This document shows positions 34,531 through 45,346 of a stretch of DNA of 64,000 bases, piece after piece; positions within the stretch are counted from its first letter, which is position 1; the number at the start of each line of letters is the position of its first letter. The DNA lies in contig JANVCC010000064.1 in NCBI GenBank assembly GCA_025345505.1, positions 4,449,693 through 4,513,692 on the forward strand. Reading direction: 5' to 3'. The position numbers and the translations under genes are program-made. Under the pieces are notes generated by a model. It ran no database searches, was not told the origin of the DNA, and worked only from the letters and a program-made list of their open reading frames with translations. This stretch comes from Todiramphus chloris collaris. Its lineage: Eukaryota > Chordata > Aves > Coraciiformes > Alcedinidae.

Positions 34531-37185
34531 ATCCAGTTTAAAGCATCCCATTAACCTGAACGGTGATCCTTCCAGGAAGGGACACTACATCTAAAGGCAA
34601 ACGTACAGAATCTGTAAATTATTCAGCACATGGCAATTACAGTCAAGAGGGACACGCTGGCTTTGAAGGGCTAAGTTGACATCAGCTGGAGGTCCCTGGG
34701 AGATGGGGAGCTAAAGAGGCAGGCGGTGATGCTGCGTGGACAAGCTCTGTGGTGGGAACTGGGAAGAGGCAGACTGGAACAGGGGCCGCTGCAGCAGGGA
34801 GCGCTGGTCCTGCAGCAGAGACCACTGATCCAGCTGCCAGGAAGCCTCTGGAGAGGCAGGCAGGGCTGGAGCAGTTGCTCATAAGTGCCAGCAGTGGTTT
34901 CCTGGTAGGAACAGCAGGGACCAGCACGATGTGAGGTGTGTCACCATATGCTTCACAACTTGCTCACTCCAGCTTAGAGCCATAGGGAACTCTCGACTTA
35001 AAGGACAAAGAAATAATATTTCCTATAGGTCTGTTCTTCCCCTTCAGCATATGTTGCCTTTAGACTTCTTGCTTCTGGGGACACAGGGCACCTTCAGGAA
35101 GAACGCAGGGGCTTCCATCCCCAGATATCCAAGATTCATTTTGTCCCTCAAAACCTGAGCTGGACACACAGGTTAAAAGGGAACCTTAGCCCTGAGGAAA
35201 GTAAGCATAACTCCCACCAGTTCCTTGAGGAACGGAGTCTGGAGTGTGTTTGGGCAAAAGCTCAGCAGATCCAGGAACTCTGTTACACAGGAAGGCAGGA
35301 GGAGAAAATGGTATGGAATCAGGGGGGGAGACAGAGACGAAGTGATTTACTGGGAAGATGTGTTCCAAGGGCAATGCACAGCTAGCTCAACACAAAGCTT
35401 GAAGCCAGAGGAGAGGGCCAAGTGCTGTCCCTCTCGGGGACACCAGCACAAGAAACCACACCTCCTTACACACACACGGCCACACTCTGCTCTCAGTAGG
35501 CAGGTGCCCACTGGGATGGGACAACCCCCTTCAATCTGCAGCAAAAACAGATTCCAGCTTTGCACTGTACCTGCAAACAGCCTCCTGTTCCAGGGTCCAG
35601 CTTCAGTTCTTGTACTTCTTCCACCATTTTTGTCTAACCTGGAACCTAGAACCTCCCCTGAGCAGGGGAGAGCCCCTGGACAATGATGCTTGGGAAGATG
35701 CAATGTGCACTGACTAGGACACCCCGGACTACTGCAGTAGAAAGAGGAGAAAGCCTCAGACTCGGGAAGATGCCACATATTTCCACACCACCATCGACTC
35801 TCTTCCATATCACTCACTCCTTTGCAACAAACACCCTTTTTTTCCCCCCTTTTCTTCTCCCTTTCCTTTCCTGAAGGCTCTAAATCAACCGTCAGTTCCG
35901 TGGTATTTTGTACTCTGTTCTCTCTGGCATTTTTCCAGGGTGCTATTCTTTTTTTTTCTCCTCCTTGCTGCTCTCTCTTCTTCACCTCCCCAGTTCACCT
36001 CGCTCTCCTCTGAGGTTTCTTTCTCTCCACAGCTCCTGACTGATGGACTCATAACCACCAGTGCCCAGCAAGGCTGATCTCACCCATGCCTCTGGCAGCT
36101 CAGCATCTCCTTCCCCTTGCTCTTTGCACCCTGGGCAGGGAGCTTGGTTGCCCTTTCTTCTGAAGGTGGCAAAATCCTGGGGGAATGGAGGGGGAAAGAG
36201 GGAAATATATCAACACAGCCCACAGAATCCCAAAGATCCCTGTCAATCACAGCCGGAGTGAAACTGCCCTTCAGCCCCGTCCTAGCTGAGCTGTTGCTGG
36301 CTGGGGAAAAGAACAACTCATTTTACTTATCAGCATGGGAAGAGAGATTAGAGATGTTCTGGAGTCTGAAGAGAGAAATCAGTGAAGGGAGAAAGCAAAG
36401 GTACTTGTGGTGAGGGAGAGGAGGCTTTTGCTTGTCATGAACAAGCAGAAGCTGAAGGGAGAGGAAAATAGAGGGGTTGGTAGCAGCCCCTGGGATGAAG
36501 CGAGCAGTGGAGTAGATTCAAGCCACAGTATTTCTATAGAGGAACACTCAGCTTATGAAGACTTCTCCCTCTGAAAAATTAATCCTGACAATACAAAGAC
36601 ACACACAAGAAAGGAACAACTCTCTGCAGAGCACCCATGAAAGAGGAAGCCAAGTTCGGTCAGGAAAGATGATTACTTTACCATAATAATGCCCCCCATG
36701 CATTTTGAGGAAGCCTGTTCTGTATTTTTCTTCCACTGCAAGGCTGTAATATCCCCACAAATACTCAGTCAGCTACAATAAAATCCACATCACAATAAAC
36801 AAGCAGAAAGACCGTTATACAAACCACATTTTCAATAAAATTAAAAATAAAAAAAAAAGAGAAAGAAAAAGAAAAAAAGAGATAAAACAATAAAGCCACC
36901 ATTTTCAGAGCAAAGCCTCAATGCCCATCATTTTCACGGACACTCTTGCAAATTGCTTCAGTTTTTAAAGACTCCTCTGGTTTTTTCACTTCAGGGCTAG
37001 TTTTTTAAAGGTCATTATCAGCTTTTAGGGAAATGTGCTTTCCCACAAGCCTGTCTTCCCAGGCACTGCGTCTGGGTCACGTCAGGAGAAGCAACACACG
37101 TTGTTTTCTTGACGCAGCAAGGAGAAGGGGGCAGGTGATCATCCTGATGTTTACTCGGTGGTACAGAACCATCGCAGCGGGATGC
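34531..37185. other. Unique sequence with purine-rich tracts, no gene seen
   Basis: Includes a pyrimidine-rich stretch at 35838-35990 on the + strand and the A/G tract at 36843-36890. The 212-codon minus-strand frame 35347-35985 exists mainly because of this biased composition (Lys/Glu/Arg-rich start) and matches nothing known. Confidence 0.45.
36843..36890. repeat. A-rich homopurine tract
   Basis: A runs broken by single G (aaaagagaaagaaaaagaaaa and on), about 48 bp, with two T interruptions. Confidence 0.85.
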
Positions 37186-37327
37186 AGTCGTGGTTTAGCC
37201 TCTGCCGGCAGCTAAACCGCCGCTTGCCCACCACTCCACCCCCCTCCATTCCCCTCCTGGGGGATGGGAAGGAGAATCAAGAGGAAGAAAAAAAAAGGTG
37301 AGACTCCAGAGGTTGAGATAAAAGCCA

Positions 37328-37333
37328 TTTAAT
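37328..37333 (-). terminator. LTR poly(A) signal (ATTAAA)
   Basis: The minus strand reads TTTATTAAATGGC about 165 bp downstream of the TATA box, where the R/U5 boundary of the LTR is expected. ATTAAA is the commonest variant of AATAAA. It is in the sense direction of GRIK4. Confidence 0.5.
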
Positions 37334-37491
37334 AAATCAACAGAAAGAGAAGAAAACAACAGTACTGATGAAATGACAAAGTCAGGGAGAGGCTCTACCT
37401 GCGCCTGAGACGCCACTTTCCCTGCTCCTAGCTGATGCTACACACTGAAACAGGTCGAAAACAGCTGCCCCCACCTTCTCCAGCCCTCCTC

Positions 37492-37499
37492 TTATATAG
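37492..37499 (-). promoter_or_regulatory. LTR TATA box
   Basis: The minus strand reads CCTATATAAG about 125 bp into the LTR from its 5' end, followed by a GC-rich stretch. The position fits a U3 core promoter. Activity is not shown. Confidence 0.6.
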
Positions 37500-37622
37500 G
37501 GGTATGACATCAGAAGGGTATAGACTCTCTCATGGGCTGGCTCGGCTGTTTATCCCACCTGTGGCCCCTCTCAGCTGCTTGGACCAGCAGCTCCCGGTGA
37601 CAATTAACCCAAAGCCAGGAGA

Positions 37623-38229
37623 GATGCCTTGAAAGGCAGTATTTACTGGGGTGGAGGGCCAGCAGGTCATTAGGCTGAACCTAACATGTCCCAGCATGGA
37701 CCCAGCCTCCCCTGGGACAGAGGAGTGGTCTCTTTGGTCTGGCTGTCAGCATCTGATGGCATCCAGCAGTGAGTACTCGAGAAGAAAGCGCAAAGGCAGA
37801 GGAGAGACATCTTGTCCTGAGGTTAAGTTTCTGCCCAGCTCTCATTAAGCTGAAGTTAGGTCATATCCTGAAGCGTAAGAATTTATAACTTTCTATTCAT
37901 TTATGCTTTTACACTTACAAGTCCGTAAAAAGTCTGATAAGCCACATAAATATCTACTCTCAGCTTCAATTATACTGTGTGACAATGAATACCACGGGCT
38001 ATTTTTCCACTTAGGAATTAACCCACGTCAGCAACTCAAGTTTGACTTTAAATTACCTTGTCTTTGCCTGAATGATCCATCCACATGTTTTTGTCTGCTC
38101 ATCATAGCGAAAACCTTGCTCATCAAATGCACCAAGAGGAAAATTGTTTGGTGAATTCACCTTTTCACAGGGGAGTTGTCTCCAGATCCCACCATCCATT
38201 TCCATATGAGAGTAGAATAGGGAAAAGAA
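37623..38229. other. Unique spacer between LTR and CR1
   Basis: It starts with the second copy of the LTR target-site duplication (gatgc). No gene or repeat recognised. Confidence 0.5.
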
Positions 38230-38897
38230 ACTGGGGGTCCTGGGGGACAGCAGGGTGACCACGAGCCAGCAAAGAGCCCTTGTGGCCAAGAAGGCCAATG
38301 GCATCCTGGGGTGGATCAGAAGGGCTGTGGTTAGCAGGTCCAAAGAGGTTCTTCTCCCCCTCTACTCTGCCCTGGTGAGGCTGCATCTGGAATATTGTGT
38401 CCAGTTCTGGGCCCCTCAGTTCAAGAAGGACAGGGAACTGCTCAAGAGAGTCCAGCTCAGAGACACAGAGATGATGAAGGGAGTGGAGCATCTCCCTGCT
38501 GAGGAAAGGCTGAGGGAGCTGGGGCTCTTCAGCGTGGAGAAGAGGAGACTGAGGGGTGACCTCAGTAATGTTTATAAATATGTAAAGGTCATGTCAGGAG
38601 GATGGAGCCAGGCTCTTCTCAGTGACATCCAATGACAGGACAAGGGGCAACGGGTCCAAGCTGGAGCATAAGAGGTTCCATGGAAACAGAAGGAAAAACT
38701 TTTTTCCCTGTGAGGGTGATGGAGCCTGGACCAGGCTGCCCAGAGGGGATGTGGAGCCTCCTTCTCTGGAGACATTCCAAACCCACCTGGACACGTTCCT
38801 GTGTGACCTGCTCTAGGGGATCCTGCTCTGGCAGGGGGCTGGACTAGATGATCTTTTGAGTTCCCTTCCAACCCCTAACATTCTGTGATTCCGTGAT
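38230..38897 (+). mobile_element. CR1 LINE, 5'-truncated, with ORF2 remnant and 3' UTR
   Basis: The element is sense on the + strand. It begins at ctgggggtcctggg in the late part of ORF2, keeps a readable frame to about 38635 ([61 protein letters not shown]), then hits a stop and frame change, and ends ccctaacattctgtgattcc. It is the same subfamily as the copy at 1419-2073 and in the opposite orientation. It is non-coding for the host. Confidence 0.94.
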
Positions 38898-39339
38898 CTC
38901 AGCATCGCTCTCCTGCTCTAGGTTGCCTTGCCCACAGCCTGACATTCCCTTGCTCCAACACAGTCACCAAGGAGGGGTAAGGACAAGCATCACACATTGG
39001 CAGGCAAGTCAAGCACGCTGCGCTGCTCCCTCCACGCTGCAGGACTCCTCTCTCTCATGTCATCCCGATGGCAAGCTCTGCTCCCAGCACCCCATGCCAA
39101 GCCCACCATAGCCATTGCTATTCCCAGCACACCTAACCATGTGGCTGCAGAGTGGCCAAGCTGCTCCTGCTCTCCTACAACATCACTCTGATGTTCCCCT
39201 AAACTTGGCTGTAAACATCTCTTCTTCTACCATAGGGTAGGGCAGTAAAGATGGAGGGACTACAGTTTCCTCCTGTGTCTCTGCAGAAGAACCCATTATG
39301 ACCTTTTATTATTCCTTCAGTTTAAAAGTTATTGTCACA
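38898..39339. other. Unique sequence, no gene seen
   Basis: A short unique stretch between the CR1 element and the AT-rich block that follows. No signals recognised. Confidence 0.5.
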
Positions 39340-39610
39340 AGTTCTTAAGATGTCAACAATGAAGAATTCCATTGTTCTCCTAATTAATTCGGCAATCTCA
39401 GTGAAATAATACAAGCTGCAATTGTAATTCCAAGCTCACCCCTCGACCACTGGAATCAACTAATTAAATAACAATCAGCACTATCGTTTGCATTTAGAAG
39501 ATGGACTATTCCTTTTTTATTGCTGCAATTAGGGAATGCACTCAATAATCAGAATGAAATACAAATTTACCCAAGAGCCCACTAAATTATGACCATTCAT
39601 ACTTTGCTTT
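39340..39610. promoter_or_regulatory. Candidate neural enhancer-like element with SOX inverted pair
   Basis: An AT-rich, repeat-free block. AACAATG and CATTGTT face each other across 8 bp at 39355-39376. They are followed by ctaattaattc, gcaattgtaattcc, aactaattaaataacaatcagc and the octamer-like cgtttgcattt. SOX, POU and homeodomain cores packed in 250 bp are typical of conserved brain enhancers. The call rests on motif content only. Confidence 0.33.
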
Positions 39611-40095
39611 CTTTTCATCCTAGCAAAAAGCCATCAGTTTCCCCCCCCTTCCCAGCTTCCTCACTCAGAAAGGGCACTCTGGAGACGTCGGGCAGGGTAC
39701 CAGCTGCAGACGGCCCCGCAGTGCAGGCACCATCTTTTCTCCCTCCCAGTTAGGGTAACCTCTGTCTTCATGATCAAGGTCCTTCATAATCATCTCAGAC
39801 TGCATCCTTCATTGCATCAATCAGCACGGAGCTTGCAGACACACTCACTTGCTCTCCACCCTGCCAGCGTGGCAAGAACAGATGACCCAACCGATGGAGA
39901 AACTTGTTGATATTGAAATCAATACGACTTCAGCACAAATTTGATGTTAACCTCATGCTTTAGCGCTGCCTTGGTGGAGACCCGAGGTGATTTCCCCCAG
40001 GACAGACAGAAGCCGTGGCAGTCAGAGCGCTGGGACCAGCTCTGCTGGGCTCACGGAAACCAGTTTGGGATGAGAGCCTTCAAGGCAATCGCTCC

Positions 40096-40125
40096 AATAA
40101 AGAGACGCCCAATAAAGAGACACCC
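40096..40125. repeat. 15-bp direct duplication
   Basis: aataaagagacgccc is followed directly by aataaagagacaccc, with one mismatch. Each unit contains AATAAA, but both sit on the strand opposite to GRIK4. Confidence 0.85.
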
Positions 40126-41044
40126 ACTGCACAGTCACAGAGATAACTGGCAAGGACACGGCAGCAGGAGGAGGTGTGAAAATTAAATTGGATAAAAGGC
40201 AGGTGCTCGGGGAGGAGGGAGGCAGGAGAGGTAGAGTAAGGAACTAAATAAACGGTACCAGTATTGTACTGCTGTCACGGGCACTTCAAAACATTTGCAA
40301 AATGCTCATCTCTGCTTTAAGGAGAAGAAATAGAAGGAGGTTTCAACTGCATAATTAACCCATCAGCAAGAGGGGGAGAAAAACTACAGCTTCACCCTGC
40401 TGCAAGGACAGGGGTCAGGCGGGCAGAAGCATCTTCACCCAGGCTGGGGGTCCAGGGCCAAGCAGGCTTCAGAGCACAAGCTCAACTGCCACACTATCCT
40501 GGCCAGCCCATGGTCTGTTACACCAGGCTGCAGGTATCACCAAAGGCTTTTGATAGCATCCCTGCCACCCTGAAACCTTGCAAAGCCCAATCTTCCACCC
40601 GGCAAAGCGTGGCTGAGTTTTATGGAGCCATCAGCTCGGTCCCCGGTTGCCTGCAGAGCTGAGATCCCTGCGGGAGCAGGGAGCCATCCCATCCTGCCAG
40701 CAGGGTCAGAAGGGGAGAGCAGGTCTCTGCTGCTGCCCGACTGAGGCATAATCATCGCTCACATGAGGAGTATTTCAGCATCCGTGCTTCAGAAATAATG
40801 AACTGTGATTACACAGGATGGTGGCCAAAACACTTTGCAGCTAGAGCTGGGGAGAATTTCTCAAATAGTTTTTGTCAAAAGAATGGCCTCCTTCCAAAAA
40901 TTGATAATTCTTGCAATTCAGCCCCCTCACTAAGAAGTTTCCCATTTTTCCACACGAGCCCCTCAAGTAACACACTCAGCTCCTGTCTCCTTTATTAGGG
41001 GCTACTGGAGAAAAAAAGCTGTTACCGAAGGGGGAAGGGGGGAT

Positions 41045-41091
41045 GAGGAAGAAGAAAAAAAAAAAGAAGAAAAAAAAGAAAGGGAAAAGAA
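41045..41091. repeat. Homopurine (GAA/A-rich) tract
   Basis: Forty-seven uninterrupted purines, mostly A with GAAG units. It could form triplex DNA. Confidence 0.9.
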
Positions 41092-44000
41092 CGCATACGA
41101 AGGGAGGATCGTGACTTTTGTTTCTCATTTCCAAAACTGCAACTATTTCTCCACGTGGGTATTTTTGCCGATCTGGAGCCTCCCCCGGCTCTCACGGCTT
41201 CACTCAAGCCTACACGGAGCAGGAGGCAGATGGGCTAATTCGGGTTCCTCTCTGCCACGTGCGCTCTCCGGCTGGGTCAGCCCCAGGCTGAGGCAGAAGA
41301 GGTTCCCCTGCCCACAGGGATGAGACCTCAGGGTGATGGGGATGTCCATCTCCAGCAGGACAAGCAGGAGAGCCCCTTCTGAGGAAAGTGCCAAGCAGGG
41401 TCCTGGTCAGCAGCTATCCCTGCCCTCGATTTGCACACAAATTGCCAGGGCAGCTGGAGAGGGAGGGGGGTGACAGCAGCAGGGACCTGCCCTGCGTTTG
41501 CCTCCTCTCCCCAGCTCAATTGCTCCCATGACCTAGAAGGCAAGTGCCTCAATTCAGGGATGCAGCAGTACTTCTGGCCTGCTAATAGGAGCTGCTACTC
41601 CAGATGATTTTACTATTTCTGTATTTTTACATTAAAAAAAAAAAAAAAGTTAGTGCTTTTCCCTCTACTTCAATGGCTTGAGGAATTTTCCTATAACAAC
41701 TGCCTAGAAGCTCTGTCCTCTGCCAGGATGCTGATGCCCAGCCTGGCCCTTCTTCACTTCTGAGCTACACTCCTCCACATTTTCACCCTGAAAAAGGTTT
41801 CAACGGACAGACTGGAGTTTATTCCAGATGCTGTCACTGACCTGCTATGCCAGATATTGCCATTCCTTTGTTATGTCTTCACTACTGGCAAAAGGATCAA
41901 GAAAAAACCCAGTGCTGTGAAAGGAGCATCCCCCCCCAAGGGTGCTCTGCGTGTCCACTTGTGTCTCTGCCCACTGCTGCCCTCCTGCCACCCAGTGCTC
42001 CCACTGCTCCAGAGACTCCGGAGCAGAGCCCAGGCAGATGCAGGCTTCCTTCAGCTCCAGGGCCACTTTCAACTCTGGCCACGTCTGGCCTCTGCTTGAA
42101 CACGGGCAGGCTTTTGGTTTGGTTTGTGTCCCCTGTCACGCTCTGAGCCTACTGCTGCTCCCTGCCTGACAGCTCCAAGCTTCAGTAGATTTGAAAGAGC
42201 ATCTATTAATTACCCAACCATAATGAACTAAAGCAGTTTGTAGCAGAGCTGTTAATGTTGAAGTCAGGAGTCTTTTATCCTATGAATCAGTGACCTGAAC
42301 ATTTTGGCATCGAGCACAGAAATCCAAGGGTTGCAGAACTCGTCTTGTGCTCCCAGCAATCCCCCTGCCTATGAAAGACCCTCCAGATAAAGGGGACTTT
42401 ACCTGTTCACATCAGTTTGCTTTTCACAGTAAAACCACCCAGAAATGCCTGGAGGCTTTTCCCATAAAAGGACAACAAGCAGTTAGTCTAATTGGAGACA
42501 ACCCATCCACAACACACAGTTTGCAGTGGAGCTGGTTTTATAGCTACCAGAAAGGATTTCAAGATTGCTTCCTTTACCTGCTGCTTCTACGAAGCCTAGG
42601 GGCCCATGAGTTTGCTGCACCTCTGTTTCTAGAAGCCAAGAGATCACCATCAAAATGCCCAAATTGCTCCACGTGATGGGAATGCTGGCATGCTCACGCC
42701 TACATCTGGTCTCTGACCAACCCAGAAGATTTGGAACAAGTCGCAAGGAAAACCACATTAACCTGTCCTGAAGGAGAACTGTGCCTGACCTTTGCCATGT
42801 CCAGCAGCAGAAATATTTCTATCCTTTAAAAAAAAAAATGAAACAAACCCTGACTGCATAACACTCACTTGTCTCAGTTTTGATCCTCCCGTTACGTGTG
42901 AGTGCTGAATCTGAATGGCTTTGAACTCCAGATTATCTTGTAGGCGACCAGGTCTGCAGGCAGAAGCTGCATTACATGGAAAAAGATGAATTCATTGCTC
43001 CCGTGGAGACTCAGCACCCAGGGATGAGGAGCACACTCTGTCCATGAGAGCCCAGCCAAAACCCTCTGGCAGGACAAGAGGGGGATGCTAGTGCTCCTCA
43101 CCCTGCCCTGCTTCTGCCAAGGGTATGTAATCCCTGGCACGTCAGCCCAACCATCCCCTCATTCCAAACAGCACTTTCAACTAATGAAACTGGAAAGTAA
43201 GAGAAACTCTCAGCTTGTCTCCAAAAGTCATGAAGACGAGACTGTGTAGATCAGGAGAAGGTTCTTCAGCAGGGCAGGGGGAAAAAAAAATCCAAACCTT
43301 CAGCAATAATTGAAACCACTGAACTGTTGCATCCAAACCCAGGAAGTCATGATGCTTTGCTTTTTCCTCCCCTCAATGGAGAAAGACAGGACTTTTATAT
43401 TTTCCCTATAAAAAAAAAGCTGAAAAAACCAATCCTTTTCCAATGCAATGTCTTTAAAAAAGAAATAAAACCTCATTCTCAGGGGAGGGAAAGCAGCATA
43501 CCCATACAGGCAGCAGCAAAAAGGAAACCAGAAGCACGAACCATAGGGAAAGTGCTTCTGTCATCAGTGTATTGAAAGCTCTAGTCACAATCCCAGAACA
43601 CAGACAACTTGATTAGCCAAGCACGATTTCGGCAAGGTTCCTTGTTTCCCTGACAGGGTTTGATCTGTCAAACGCCTCACATCCCCTTTGCCAGAGCAAG
43701 GCTGTTGCAGCCAGGCTGGGGTCGTTACACATTCAGCAGGCACCGCGCACCACTCGCCTCTCATTTCTCACTCACCCTCTCCCTAATAAATTTTGCCACG
43801 CTAATACAACGCCAGTTTTTAGCTGCTTCTTTCCCCATATGCCCCCACTTATGCAGTTGGTACAACTTGTCCCAATTCCTGCCTGCTAATTAAGGAAAAG
43901 CAAGAGCCTGTGGATAATGAGGGAGATGTTCTGCTTGGGTGCAGCATCAACATCTACGCGGTGCTTTCTGTGACTTTGCCCCCCTGCCATAAACCACACT

Positions 44001-45214
44001 ATTCCAGCCCTAATTGAGGGCACACAATTACGCTGCTGAAATCAAAGAAATAAGGCAACAAACCCCCAGATCCAAACCAATCCCTCCAGGCCTGGGGCAA
44101 GGTCTGTCCCAGATGAGCTCATTCCAGATGAGCCAGCCCAGCACCACAAAGAGACGGACCATGACCAGTGGGTGAGAACTGGACCAGAGCTGCCACCCAT
44201 CCACAAACTGTGTCTGCTGGCTGTACTCACAGGGATGCGTTTGCAACAAGTGTCTTTCCCTGCATCTTACAATATTTCATCTGGAGGATGGATGTTCTGG
44301 TGATGTACGCTGAGCTGCCAGGGAAAACAAGCACCTTGCCTAAATTTTAACACATCTCCTGGGATGCTGATGCTGTAGGGTAACACCCGCCAAGTCTTGC
44401 TGGATGGACTAACACCAGCACAGAGCCAATAGCCTGCTACAAAGCAACACCAGCACTTTGCTCTTCTTCAGGTCAGACTAACTGCAGAACGCAGCACGGT
44501 CCAGAGGTGCCCACACGAGCTCTGTATGGGCTGCTCTCATACAGCCGTGCCCTCTGCTTCCTACTTTACATGCCTTTGGTATTGCATTGACAGGCCATCA
44601 TCCAGGAGGCTTCTGCCAAGAAGCAAGGGGCTTTTCTTCAAAGCAGAGTGAAGAACACCCCATGCATAATTAACCCTGTGGAGCTCCCTGCCACAAGAAA
44701 CCAGCAAATGGCAAGAAGAGACTGGCATACAGCACAGGAAAGACCCCGTTGGGTTAGCAACTGTGGCAGCAACACACTTCTTCCCTCTTTAACCAAACTC
44801 TACCAGGTCGGAGCAAATGAAGTGCTTTGATCACCCGTTGCAGGCAACTTGGAATAGATGCAGCAGCCCCAGAGTACAGGCGACAGCCTAAAAACACATT
44901 GGCTGGGTTTGGTACTGTGACAAGCAGTTCCGGCCAGTCCTCTCTCACATCTGGTGAGAAACCACCCCTTTATGTGCACGAAGAGGGGATGTTCTGCATG
45001 CACAAAGTGAAATACACACCCAAACATGACGGCATGCCCAAATCCTGCCCTTTCTGCTCTCCCCTCTACCTTTCGGCTGTCCTCGCAGCCATCACCAGCC
45101 ACCTGCATCATAAGCAGCGACCAAGACTATTAATTTTTTAAAGTCTCATTTGTTTTAGCTGCTTCCCTGACAGCGAGGCCTGACTTGGGGCCCTTCTGCT
45201 GACACAAGGCCTTT

Positions 45215-45233
45215 AAAAAAAAAAAAAAAAAAA
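45215..45233. repeat. Poly(A) run (A19)
   Basis: Nineteen A. No retroposed body is recognisable beside it. Confidence 0.95.
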
Positions 45234-45321
45234 GTACCTTATTGTAGCTGTCGATGTTTAGAAATTCTGCTGTATCCATCTGTCCAGTTAATTACTTTGT
45301 GCAGTAGACTGTTAGCTTCTT

Positions 45322-45346
45322 AAAAAAAATAAAATAAAATAAAAAA
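45322..45346. repeat. (AAAAT)n simple repeat
   Basis: A8 then T, followed by aaaat units and a final A6. Confidence 0.9.

Larger units (their letters stand above)
37186..37622 (-). mobile_element. ERVL-like solo LTR with 5-bp target-site duplication
   Basis: On the minus strand it starts TCTCCTGGCTTTGGGTTAAT and ends GGCTAAACCACGACT, close to the avian ERVL LTR ends TGTCCTGG...TTAATTGTC and TTAAACCACGACA. Direct repeats gatgc at 37181-37185 and 37623-37627 are a 5-bp target-site duplication, as expected for the ERVL group, and fix both edges. The length is 437 bp. A TATA motif and an AATAAA-like poly(A) signal are present, but no internal retroviral sequence is, so it arose by LTR-LTR recombination. 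It lies in the same orientation as GRIK4. Confidence 0.92.

Noticed and set aside
35347-35985. 212-codon minus-strand frame
   Set aside because: Its open length comes from a purine-biased tract; there is no recognisable fold or motif.
23946-37185. A provirus between the two LTRs
   Set aside because: The intervening 14 kb is unique DNA with no retroviral genes, and the second LTR has its own target-site duplication.
38255-38635. 126-codon frame as a host gene
   Set aside because: It is the CR1 ORF2 remnant, recognisable by its C-terminal reverse-transcriptase-region motifs.
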